In this document: one piece after another, positions 1 through 6,041 of the stretch
Position numbering within the stretch: position 1 is the first letter of the stretch
How the letters are laid out: each line of letters begins with the position of its first letter
From: Actinomycetota bacterium
GTDB lineage: Bacteria; Actinomycetota; Humimicrobiia; Humimicrobiales; Humimicrobiaceae
Reading direction: 5' to 3'
NCBI GenBank assembly: GCA_023380915.1
Contig: JAMCSM010000192.1
Coordinates: 1-7,509 of the forward strand
DNA length: 7,509 nucleotides
Notes under the pieces: generated by a model
What the model was told of the DNA's origin: nothing
Databases searched by the model: none
Seen by the model: only the letters and a program-made list of their open reading frames with translations
Translations under genes and position numbers: made by a program

Positions 1-87
1 AAAAGGAAAGTCAATGTTGCCCTTTCGAACTCAATGGGTTTTGGTGGCCACAATGTAACACTTGGTTTCCAAAAGTATTTTGATTAA
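1..87 (+). CDS. fabF: 3' end of beta-ketoacyl-ACP synthase II (FabF), partial
   Basis: Frame 1 is open from the first base and reads 28 residues before TAA at 85-87. The fragment contains NSMGFGGHNVTLGF, the conserved C-terminal signature of KAS I/II condensing enzymes. The GFGGHN segment lies near the active site, and the protein normally ends about ten residues later, as here. The family condenses malonyl-ACP with a growing acyl-ACP in the cytoplasmic type II fatty-acid synthesis cycle. FabF rather than FabB is inferred from the motif and from the neighbouring accD and accA. The gene starts outside the window. accD begins 18 bp after the stop with no terminator between, so the genes are probably co-transcribed. 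Confidence 0.85.
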   Translation, partial: KRKVNVALSNSMGFGGHNVTLGFQKYFD

Positions 88-105
88 AGAAATAAAAAAG
101 CTGAA

Positions 106-915
106 ATGGATAATTTAATAAAAATTGAAAAAGCAGAAAAAATAATCTGTAAAAATTGCAAAAAAAATATTGATCAGGAAGAATTTTTAATAAATTTAAA
201 TGTGTGCCCCTTTTGTAATTATCACAGCTATATAAGTGTAAGAGAGAGAATACAGATTACAGCTGACGAAGGTACTTTCAAAGAGTTTGCTTCAAATATC
301 TCTTCAATAGATTTCCTTAATTTTCATGATTTAAAATCATATTCTGATAGATTAAATGAAGCAAAGTTAAAATCAGGCCTTAATGAAGCAATCATAGTTG
401 GAGATGCCAGCATAAATTCAATTCCTGTAGGTCTTGGAGTTATGGATTTTAATTTTATAGGTGGCAGCATGGGAAGTGTTGTCGGGGAAAGAATAAAAGT
501 CCTTGCAGATAATTGTATTGAAAAAAGAATACCACTGATAATATTCTCGGCATCAGGTGGGGCTAGAATGCAGGAAGGAATAATTTCCCTTATGCAAATG
601 GCAAAAACAGTTTCTGCAATAAATAGAATAAGAGACAATATTATTCCTTATTTCTGTGTAATAACAAATCCCACAACCGGAGGGGTAAGTGCAAGCTTTG
701 TCACCCTGGCAGATGTAATAATATCTGAACCGGAAGCATTTTTTTGTTTTGGAGGACCGCGTGTGATAGAACAAACCCTAAAGAAAGAAATACCCCCTGA
801 TTTTGGTTCAGCAGAAAGAAATTTAAAATACGGCCAGTTTGATATGATCATTAATAGAAGTCAGATTAAAGACACCTTAACAAAATTATTAAATTTATTT
901 GATAATAAACGATGA
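106..915 (+). CDS. accD: Acetyl-CoA carboxylase carboxyltransferase subunit beta (AccD)
   Basis: This is the beta half of the carboxyltransferase that moves the carboxyl group from carboxybiotin-BCCP to acetyl-CoA, giving malonyl-CoA for fatty-acid synthesis. The 269-residue product starts with a four-cysteine zinc ribbon (C15, C18, C34, C37). A crotonase-like carboxyltransferase fold follows, with diagnostic motifs GGSMGSVVGER (119-129), SASGGARMQEG (148-158), NPTTGGVSASF (188-198) and GPRVIEQT (217-224). The length is slightly shorter than E. coli AccD (about 304), mostly through a short C-terminus. The ATG at 106 is preceded only by an A-rich stretch with no strong Shine-Dalgarno. It is kept because it leaves a normal short lead-in to the zinc ribbon. 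The last four bases overlap the accA start (ATGA), which implies translational coupling and equal subunit supply for the alpha2-beta2 complex. accB and accC are not in the window. Confidence 0.97.
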   Translation: MDNLIKIEKAEKIICKNCKKNIDQEEFLINLNVCPFCNYHSYISVRERIQITADEGTFKEFASNISSIDFLNFHDLKSYSDRLNEAKLKSGLNEAIIVGDASINSIPVGLGVMDFNFIGGSMGSVVGERIKVLADNCIEKRIPLIIFSASGGARMQEGIISLMQMAKTVSAINRIRDNIIPYFCVITNPTTGGVSASFVTLADVIISEPEAFFCFGGPRVIEQTLKKEIPPDFGSAERNLKYGQFDMIINRSQIKDTLTKLLNLFDNKR

Positions 916-1898
916 TTGATTTAAACAACCTGAAAACATTGCCAAAAAATCATTTTAAAGAAATTTTAACATCAATGTTTAAACTTGAAAAAATAAGGAA
1001 AATATCGCATTCAACTGGAATCCACTTTAATGATGCTGAAAAAGAGCTCGCCCAAAAAATAGAAAATTATCAAACAGTTGAAAGAGAAGCAGTCAGGACA
1101 TGGAAAATTATTGAACTTTCCAGAGATGAAAAAAGACCTCATACTCCAGACTATATAAACGGGATTTTCGAAGATTTTGTTGAATTTTCAGGTGATAGAT
1201 TAGTTTCGAATGACAGAGCAATAATAGCCGGTTTTGGGAAGATAGAAGGGAAGACTGTAGTGGTAATTGGACACAATAAAGGTAAGGATATAAAGGAAAG
1301 AGTAGAGTTTAATTTTGGCATGAGCACTCCTCAGGGTTACAGAAAATCACAGCGTATCATGCAGCTGGCAGATAGATTTAACTTCCCGGTTATCACTTTC
1401 ATTGATACACCCGGTGCTTATTCTGCACCTGAAGCTGAAGATAATGGCCAGGCCGGCGCCATTGCAAAAAGTATTTTAAATATGTTTGAATTGAAAATTC
1501 CCGTAATTTCAATAGTGATTGGTGAAGGCGGCAGCGGTGGTGCTCTTGCAATGGCAATAGGCAATACTGTTTTAATGCTTGAAAATTCTATATATTCCGT
1601 AATATCTCCGGAAGGTTGCGCCTCTATACTATGGAGAGATTCCTCAGTTGCAAAGCTGGCAGCAAGGTCATTAAAATTAACATCGAGGGACTTATTGAAG
1701 CTTGGGGTTATCGATAAAATTATTTATGAACCTGTAGGGGGCGCTCAAAGCAACCCAAACAGGATGGTAAGAATACTCAAAAGACATATAATAATTGCAC
1801 TTAACAGATATGAAAATATTCCAGGTGCAGACTTGAAAAAGCAAAGAGCCGAAAAGTTTGAAGCAATGGGTTTTTTTGAATTATTTTCCAACAAATAG
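912..1898 (+). CDS. accA: Acetyl-CoA carboxylase carboxyltransferase subunit alpha (AccA)
   Basis: This is the alpha half of the acetyl-CoA carboxylase carboxyltransferase, the partner of AccD. The 328 residues match the usual bacterial length (about 320). A helical N-terminal region (about 1-75) leads to the conserved core: GYRKSQRIMQLADRF (142-156), FIDTPGAY (163-170), GEGGSGGALAMAIG (204-217) and YSVISPEGCASILW (228-241). These are the glycine-rich loops of the carboxybiotin/CoA site. The GEGGSGG and SPEGCASI blocks are characteristic of AccA. The start codon lies inside the end of accD (ATGA) and has no Shine-Dalgarno of its own, so it probably depends on reinitiation after accD. Its 3' end overlaps the convergent kinase gene by 18 bp (1881-1898). 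No intrinsic terminator follows the TAG. Confidence 0.97.
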   Translation: MIDLNNLKTLPKNHFKEILTSMFKLEKIRKISHSTGIHFNDAEKELAQKIENYQTVEREAVRTWKIIELSRDEKRPHTPDYINGIFEDFVEFSGDRLVSNDRAIIAGFGKIEGKTVVVIGHNKGKDIKERVEFNFGMSTPQGYRKSQRIMQLADRFNFPVITFIDTPGAYSAPEAEDNGQAGAIAKSILNMFELKIPVISIVIGEGGSGGALAMAIGNTVLMLENSIYSVISPEGCASILWRDSSVAKLAARSLKLTSRDLLKLGVIDKIIYEPVGGAQSNPNRMVRILKRHIIIALNRYENIPGADLKKQRAEKFEAMGFFELFSNK

Positions 1899-3692
1899 TA
1901 TTAATGCTTCGCCAGGATCCATATAAAGCCCAGGTTCAGGATCCTGTGCTATTACTGAGCCTCTTTGAATCGAGTAATCTGATGTTATTTCTCTTACTTC
2001 AAAACTGATATTTAATGCATTTATTATTTCTATGGCTTTCTGTAGATCTGACTGAATCAAATCAGGAACCTTTATAAGTTGTTCATTGGTAGAAATAAAT
2101 ATCTCCACGATACTGTTTTCTTTGACCTGTGTGCCGGGTACTGGTAAAATACTGATTATTGTACCGGGTTCTTTGCTATTATCCGGCATCCTTTTTACTT
2201 TAACATTTAAATTCTGAATTTCCAGTTGTTTTTTTCCATATATATAATCAAATCCTATGATATTTGGTAAGGTTATTAATTTTTCTCCAAGACTTACAGC
2301 CAGTTTAACAGGAGTTTTCCCGTCTATTTTTTCATCAAACTTGGGACTTTGATCAATAATAATATCTTTTTCGTAAGTAGGATTATAAATTTGAGCAATG
2401 TTTACATTATCAAGACCGATGTCTTTGAGAATTTTAGTGCCTGTTTCAGAATTCAAACCTACAATATTTGGCATGGATATTAATTTGTTTTCAACTCCTT
2501 TACTTACTACAACTTCAATATTGCTTTTCAGGGCAATCCTGCTGTTTCCGGCAGGCGATTGCTTTATAATATAATCCATGGGAATTGTTAAGCTGAAAAC
2601 TTTATCGGTGACTATAATGTTTAAATTATAAGTTGAAAGTATTTTTCTTGCATTTTCCACATTAATATTTTCTATGGGGGGAACCAAGGTATAATTTCTT
2701 TCATTATTTAAAAAATTAAATTTACCGAAATAGAAAATAAACAGGGTTGTAAAAATTATTATTAAAAAAATAGATAGAATATAATAGGAAAGCAGCCAGG
2801 CTTTATTTCCTGCAAATATATTTTTCCTTTTAAATTTATAATAATGAACGCTGCCATTTATAATTAATGGTTTGCCATCAAGATAATTCTGCAGATCGTA
2901 TTTTAATTCTTTTAAGTTTGCATATCTTGCTGAGGGATTTTTTTCGAGGCATTTCATTATTATCTTTTCAAGATCAGGGGGAATATTGTCAATGAACCTG
3001 GATGGAGGGGATGGCTCTTCATTTATATGCTTTATGCTTATATCTATCGATGACCCGCCTCTAAAGGGCACATCTGAAGTTAGCATTTCATACATTACTA
3101 TCCCCAATGAATAAATATCTGTTCTCCAATCAAGAACTTTTCCCTGTGCCTGTTCCGGAGAAATATAAAATGCCGTACCTAAGATATTAATAGTTTTTGT
3201 TGCATCTTCAGCGAGATTCTTTGCAATTCCAAAATCAGTAACCTTAATTCTTCCTTCAGGTGTCACTATAATATTTTGCGGCTTGATATCCCTGTGAATA
3301 AGATTATTGTCATGTGCAATTTCCAGTGCATTACATATTTGAATTGCATAATTTGCAATTAACCTGGGAGGCATGGCTCCTCTTTTTTCTATAATTTCTT
3401 TAAGGCTTGTCCCTTCGACATATTCCATTGCAATGAAATAAAGGTTATTGAACTCTCCTGAATCGTAAATCATTACAATATTGGGACTATTTAATTTTGC
3501 AAGGATTTGCGATTCTCTTTTAAACTTATTGACAAAATTTTTATTGCTTGCATAATTCTCCTTCAATATTTTTATGGCGACTTTTCTGTTCAGTTTTATA
3601 TCCATCCCAAGATATACATCACTCATGCCGCCTGAAGCTATTTTTTCAATAATTTTGTATCTGTTGATTATTAATGAATCCGGAAATACCAT
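1881..3692 (-). CDS. Membrane Ser/Thr protein kinase with four PASTA domains (PknB/PrkC type)
   Basis: This is a Hanks-type Ser/Thr kinase of 603 residues. The kinase domain is about 12-270. It has a glycine-rich loop (ASGGMSDVY, 19-27), ATP lysine K41, helix-C glutamate E60, catalytic HRD with D135 (HRDIKPQN, 133-140), DFG at 153-155, and an activation loop with T165, T167 and T173 before SPE (178-180). All catalytic residues are present, so it should be active. A basic juxtamembrane stretch (287-297) precedes one membrane helix (about 299-322). The extracytoplasmic part holds four PASTA repeats, roughly 335-399, 404-468, 472-535 and 539-602, with the recurring PN(I)xG...QxP...V pattern. In PrkC, PknB and StkP such repeats bind muropeptides or lipid II and link the kinase to cell-wall growth and division. 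The gene starts 2 bp after the stop of the PP2C gene, its expected antagonist. It has no clear Shine-Dalgarno, so coupling is likely. Confidence 0.96.
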   Translation of the reverse strand: MVFPDSLIINRYKIIEKIASGGMSDVYLGMDIKLNRKVAIKILKENYASNKNFVNKFKRESQILAKLNSPNIVMIYDSGEFNNLYFIAMEYVEGTSLKEIIEKRGAMPPRLIANYAIQICNALEIAHDNNLIHRDIKPQNIIVTPEGRIKVTDFGIAKNLAEDATKTINILGTAFYISPEQAQGKVLDWRTDIYSLGIVMYEMLTSDVPFRGGSSIDISIKHINEEPSPPSRFIDNIPPDLEKIIMKCLEKNPSARYANLKELKYDLQNYLDGKPLIINGSVHYYKFKRKNIFAGNKAWLLSYYILSIFLIIIFTTLFIFYFGKFNFLNNERNYTLVPPIENINVENARKILSTYNLNIIVTDKVFSLTIPMDYIIKQSPAGNSRIALKSNIEVVVSKGVENKLISMPNIVGLNSETGTKILKDIGLDNVNIAQIYNPTYEKDIIIDQSPKFDEKIDGKTPVKLAVSLGEKLITLPNIIGFDYIYGKKQLEIQNLNVKVKRMPDNSKEPGTIISILPVPGTQVKENSIVEIFISTNEQLIKVPDLIQSDLQKAIEIINALNISFEVREITSDYSIQRGSVIAQDPEPGLYMDPGEALILFVGK

Positions 3693-3694
3693 AA

Positions 3695-4450
3695 TTAAAT
3701 TTTTATTAAAATGATTGTAATATTATCCAATCCACCTTTTGCTTTTGCGCAGTAAATTAATTTCTCTACAATCTGTTTTATTTCATTATTTTTATTTGTA
3801 ATTTTAAAGATTAAATCATCACGGAGCATCGAATTCAAACCATCCGAACACATTATTATTATATCTCCATTTTTTAAATTAACTGTAAAAAAATCTGGAT
3901 CTATTTTATTGCTGATTCCCAAAACATTTGTAAGATAATTTCTTTGAGGGTGATTGAAGATTTCTTCATATTTTAACAGCCCGCTTCTGTACATTTCACC
4001 TACAACGGTATGATCAGAAGTCAAAAGATTGAGCTTTTTACCAGTTTTAACATATATTCTGCTATCACCCACATGTACCACATAAGCAGTCAAGCCGTTA
4101 ATGTAACATGCGGTAAAAGTCGTACCCATACCGGAATATTCAGGTTTTTTAAGAGACAGATTATAGACTTTCTCATTGGCAGAAGAAATGCCGGCCCTTA
4201 ATATTTGTTTAATTTTTTCACTTTCCGGTATTATGATGTCAGACTGGCTCAGGTTATTTTTATCAGTTAATTTTTCTGAGTTTTTTTGAAAATAATCGAT
4301 AAAGTTTTCTACCGCATATCTGCTTGCAACTTCTCCTGCATTCTGTCCTCCCATTCCATCTGCAACAACAAATAAATCATTACCACAAAAATAGTAGTCT
4401 TCATTTATATCCCTGTAATTTCCTATGTCTGTAGCTGCATAGTATTCCAT
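3695..4450 (-). CDS. PP2C-family Ser/Thr protein phosphatase (PrpC/Stp type)
   Basis: This is a metal-dependent (PPM) phosphatase of 251 residues, a normal length for the stand-alone bacterial PrpC/Stp group. PPM motifs appear in order: TDIGNYRDINED (7-18), VVADGMGG (28-35) with metal ligand D31, GMGTTFTACYI (107-117), VHVGDSRIYV (125-134), LTSDHTVVGEM (143-153), CSDGL (201-205) with D203, and GGLDNITIILI (239-249) with D242. The metal-binding aspartates are intact. It should dephosphorylate the adjacent PASTA kinase and its substrates; the phosphatase-then-kinase order is the usual operon arrangement. The ATG at 4450 is the only good start. An in-frame TAA lies 18 bases upstream of it, and the next methionine is inside motif 2. 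There is no Shine-Dalgarno, and a TATAAT lies only 7 bases upstream, so the message may be leaderless. Confidence 0.96.
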   Translation of the reverse strand: MEYYAATDIGNYRDINEDYYFCGNDLFVVADGMGGQNAGEVASRYAVENFIDYFQKNSEKLTDKNNLSQSDIIIPESEKIKQILRAGISSANEKVYNLSLKKPEYSGMGTTFTACYINGLTAYVVHVGDSRIYVKTGKKLNLLTSDHTVVGEMYRSGLLKYEEIFNHPQRNYLTNVLGISNKIDPDFFTVNLKNGDIIIMCSDGLNSMLRDDLIFKITNKNNEIKQIVEKLIYCAKAKGGLDNITIILIKI

Positions 4451-4457
4451 ACGCGTT

Positions 4458-4463
4458 ATTATA
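4458..4463 (-). promoter_or_regulatory. Candidate -10 box for the phosphatase-kinase operon
   Basis: On the - strand 4463-4458 reads TATAAT, a perfect -10 consensus. With 17-base spacing the -35 position (4486-4481) reads TTTATT, only a weak match. The predicted start of transcription is about 4451, directly at the prpC ATG (4450). The region is AT-rich, so a chance match is possible. A second near-consensus TATAAC sits at 4470-4465. Confidence 0.4.
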
Positions 4464-4473
4464 TGTTATAATT

Positions 4474-4503
4474 TTCCATTAATAAATATTATGGAATTTC
4501 CAT
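4474..4503. repeat. TTCCAT/ATGGAA inverted-repeat cluster upstream of prpC
   Basis: TTCCAT occurs at 4474-4479 and 4498-4503, and its complement ATGGAA at 4491-4496. The last two form a perfect palindrome with a 1-base centre (4491-4503). The first forms an inverted repeat with ATGGAA around an 11-base spacer. A further TTCCAT at 4445-4450 is the prpC start itself (ATG GAA on the - strand). The cluster surrounds the expected -35 region of the prpC promoter and could be an operator. No function can be assigned from sequence alone. Confidence 0.35.
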
Positions 4504-4631
4504 ATTATTTTAAAAAGAGCAAGATAATTAATACTATTCAATATAGGCTATCAGTACTGGCTGTATTAGACAAACTCTTCTTTTAATAAAATTAGCAAGC
4601 TATACTCCTAAAATCTTGATTTGGAAAATAC

Positions 4632-4746
4632 TTTAAAGAAATATTTTGAAGGATTATACAAAATTTTTAAAGAGAATAAAGCTTAATTTTTTGTTATAAT
4701 AATTAAGGCCATAAGATATAAAAGAATTTTAAAGAAATACCTTGAA
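4632..4746 (+). repeat. Imperfect 19-bp direct repeat, copies 96 bp apart
   Basis: The two copies are 4632-4650 and 4728-4746. Both begin TTTAAAGAAATA and end TTGAA, and 17 of 19 positions match. The 96-base offset is a multiple of three, and in the same frame the copies read LKKYFE and LKKYLE. This could be a decayed internal duplication of a coding sequence, a pair of binding sites, or chance in AT-rich DNA. Confidence 0.35.
4692..4700 (+). promoter_or_regulatory. Candidate extended -10 element upstream of tRNA-Leu
   Basis: The sequence reads TGT followed by TATAAT (4695-4700), a perfect extended -10 (TGn plus consensus hexamer). No recognisable -35 lies 16-18 bases upstream. Transcription would start near 4707 and cross about 108 bases before the tRNA. 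It is one of two candidate promoters for the tRNA transcript. Confidence 0.35.
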
Positions 4747-4769
4747 TTTGAAAGTAAAAAAGTTAAAAT
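4742..4769 (+). promoter_or_regulatory. Candidate -35/-10 promoter close to tRNA-Leu
   Basis: TTGAAT (4742-4747) and TAAAAT (4764-4769) are separated by 16 bases, a sigma70-like arrangement. Transcription would begin near 4776, giving a 5' leader of about 39 bases for RNase P to remove. The -10 overlaps the 4760-4779 hairpin sequence. This is weaker than consensus but best placed for the tRNA. Confidence 0.35.
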
Positions 4770-4779
4770 AATTTAACTT
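4760..4779. repeat. Perfect 8-bp inverted repeat with 4-base loop
   Basis: AAGTTAAA (4760-4767), spacer ATAA, then TTTAACTT (4772-4779). The arms are fully complementary but have only one G-C pair each, so an RNA hairpin would be weak. It has no GC-rich stem or T tract and does not look like an intrinsic terminator. It could be a dyad operator over the tRNA-proximal promoter. Confidence 0.35.
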
Positions 4780-4814
4780 ACTTATGGCATAAAAATCATT
4801 TTTTGAATAATTTG

Positions 4815-4900
4815 GGGCGAATGGCGGAACTGGCAGACGCGCTAGGTTCAGGGTCTAGTGCCTAAACAGCGTGGGGGTTCAAATCCCCCTTCGCCCACCA
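4815..4900 (+). tRNA. tRNA-Leu (anticodon CAG), CCA encoded
   Basis: The whole cloverleaf can be folded by hand. The acceptor stem GGGCGAA (4815-4821) pairs with TTCGCCC (4890-4896), followed by discriminator A4897 and encoded CCA (4898-4900). The D stem is GCG/CGC (4824-4826, 4838-4840) with the loop GG at 4832-4833. The anticodon stem CTAGG/TCTAG (4842-4846, 4854-4858, one G-T pair) carries loop TTCAGGG with anticodon CAG at 4849-4851, reading CUG leucine codons. The long variable region (4859-4872) marks a class II tRNA and the A73 discriminator fits leucine. The T stem is GGGGG/CCCCC (4873-4877, 4885-4889) with loop TTCAAAT. The variable-arm stem is only about three pairs, weaker than in E. 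coli tRNA-Leu. A TTG-started CDS follows 31 bases after CCA with no terminator between. Confidence 0.97.
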
Positions 4901-4917
4901 CAGTTTTCATAATTTAT

Positions 4918-4924
4918 AAGAAGG
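4918..4924 (+). promoter_or_regulatory. Shine-Dalgarno that sets a TTG start
   Basis: AAGAAGG lies 7 bases before TTG at 4932-4934. This good spacing supports TTG as initiator. The next in-frame methionine codon (residue 16) lies inside the hydrophobic segment and would destroy the membrane anchor. Confidence 0.7.
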
Positions 4925-4931
4925 CAAATCT

Positions 4932-5960
4932 TTGGAAAAAAAGGGCAGAAGAGAAGCAATAATAATCTTAATCATAATGTTAATAATAGCTGCAGTAATT
5001 GCAAGCTGGTTAACAGGGCTCTGGAGCTGCGAATCAGGGAAAAAAGATCTGGCTGAAAAACAAAAACTTACAATTGCCGACTATATGAATTCAATCTCTG
5101 TCCTTATACAACATTCAAACAAAATTTCAGTCAATTTTTTCTCTACTCTTGAAAAAACGAAAGATATGTCTAAAAATGAACTTGAAACTAATTTAACAGG
5201 CATACTGGAAGAAAGTAAAGCAATACTAAACAATTGTGAAGAAATAAATCCACCTGATTTTTTTGATGTTGCTCATGGTTATCTCAAATTGGTATTTCAG
5301 GCAAGAAATAAAGCCTATGAAAGTTTTGAACCTGCAATTTTAAATATCAAAGATAATAAAGATATTGATTCTGCTACAACACAAATAAGTTCGACATTTT
5401 TGGACATGTATATGAGTGATGAAATATTCAAGTACTTCCAGGATGAATTAAAAAAGGCCGGTGAAAAGCTTGGAATTAACAATCTTACCATAATTGATTC
5501 GGTTACTTTGAAGGATAAAAATCTTACAAACAGCCAGAATGTACTGAATCTGGTTTCTGATATCAAAACATCTTCAAATACCCAGGAAAGAAGAGGTGTT
5601 GCAGTAGTTGCTCAGAGTATAATTTTTAATCCTGCAATAATTAATGAACAGGGTGAATACCTAATTATTGGAAAAGGTTCTCAGATAAATGTGACAATAA
5701 ATATAGAAAATCAGGGAAATTCGGTTGAGAATGATGTAGTTGTAAAAATGAGCTATAGCGTAGAAGGAATTACAAAACCAGTAGAGAAAGGTTATACTAT
5801 TCAATCCATAAAGCCTTCCGAACAAAAAACGGTAAGCATCTCAGGATTCAAAGCATATCCGGGTAAAAAATGTGAAATTAAAACTTCATTGGGAACCGGT
5901 ACTGATGAAGTTTTAATTACCAACAATACTGCAATTTTTAAAATTATGATGGAATCATAA
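4932..5960 (+). CDS. Exported membrane-anchored or lipoprotein-like protein, probable CARDB-type C-terminal domain
   Basis: I do not recognise the family. The 342-residue product starts with a basic n-region (KKGRR, 3-7) and one strongly hydrophobic segment (about 9-30) ending TGLWSC. Cys33 gives a marginal lipobox (L-W-S-C, with an atypical tryptophan at -2), so it is either a lipoprotein or a single-pass anchored protein facing outward. Residues about 43-215 look mostly helical and include a PPDFFDVAHGYLKL segment (108-121), a PP...AH..L pattern like those of other secreted helical domains. Residues about 240-340 look like a beta-sandwich: alternating strands, N-(Q)G near 260-262, IKPSEQKTVSI near 293-303, and a closing ITNNTAIFKI (329-338). 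These are typical of CARDB/Ig-like adhesion-related domains; that match is inference. The start is TTG with a well-placed Shine-Dalgarno. The gene follows tRNA-Leu closely and may share its transcript. pheA downstream has its own promoter. Confidence 0.85.
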   Translation: MEKKGRREAIIILIIMLIIAAVIASWLTGLWSCESGKKDLAEKQKLTIADYMNSISVLIQHSNKISVNFFSTLEKTKDMSKNELETNLTGILEESKAILNNCEEINPPDFFDVAHGYLKLVFQARNKAYESFEPAILNIKDNKDIDSATTQISSTFLDMYMSDEIFKYFQDELKKAGEKLGINNLTIIDSVTLKDKNLTNSQNVLNLVSDIKTSSNTQERRGVAVVAQSIIFNPAIINEQGEYLIIGKGSQINVTINIENQGNSVENDVVVKMSYSVEGITKPVEKGYTIQSIKPSEQKTVSISGFKAYPGKKCEIKTSLGTGTDEVLITNNTAIFKIMMES

Positions 5961-5976
5961 AGAAACAAATTATTTT

Positions 5977-6006
5977 TTGACTAAAATTAAAATTTGGTGT
6001 TATTAT
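5977..6006 (+). promoter_or_regulatory. Sigma70-type promoter for pheA-serS
   Basis: TTGACT (5977-5982, 5 of 6 to consensus) and TATTAT (6001-6006, 5 of 6) are 18 bases apart. TGT directly before the -10 (5998-6000) makes it an extended -10. Transcription is expected near 6013, giving a leader of about 29 bases, too short for a T-box or attenuator. It lies in the 81-bp gap between the preceding gene and pheA. Confidence 0.65.
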
Positions 6007-6041
6007 TTAAACTTCAAAATTAACAATAATTTTAAATCATA

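Larger units (their letters stand above)
4504..4814. other. AT-rich intergenic region without a convincing gene
   Basis: I find no protein gene or known RNA family here. A 31-codon frame starting ATG at 4491 ends with TAA at 4584-4586. Two short stretches in another + frame (about 4612-4686 and 4687-4773) encode lysine-rich, helix-like peptides that share an LKKY(F/L)E segment. None has a Shine-Dalgarno plus a good start, so I treat them as non-coding or possible gene remnants. The region also holds a 19-base direct repeat, an AT hairpin, an 8-base spaced inverted repeat (GCCATAAG at 4708-4715 and CTTATGGC at 4781-4788), and candidate promoters pointing toward the tRNA. Confidence 0.5.

Noticed and set aside
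324..851. Open frames on the - strand inside accD
   Set aside because: They run antisense to strongly conserved AccD motifs, have no ribosome sites and encode low-complexity products; they are shadows of the real gene.
1913..1946. Inverted repeat CAGGATCC ... GGATCCTG just past the accA stop, as a possible terminator
   Set aside because: The loop is 18 bases and no T tract follows on either strand. The repeat is explained by two Asp-Pro codon pairs (DPEPG and DPGEA) in the last PASTA repeat of the kinase.
4491..4586. 31-codon frame starting ATG at 4491 as a real small protein gene
   Set aside because: It has no Shine-Dalgarno and no recognisable motif, and its start lies inside the palindrome upstream of prpC. 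It is kept only as a possible remnant.
4504..4900. Mobile element integrated at the tRNA-Leu gene
   Set aside because: No integrase, no second copy of the tRNA 3' end as an attachment site, and ordinary housekeeping genes on both sides.
5961..6041. T-box, attenuator or terminator between the exported-protein gene and pheA
   Set aside because: The leader after the predicted pheA start is about 29 bases, and there is no GC-rich stem, T-box sequence or leader peptide rich in Phe codons.
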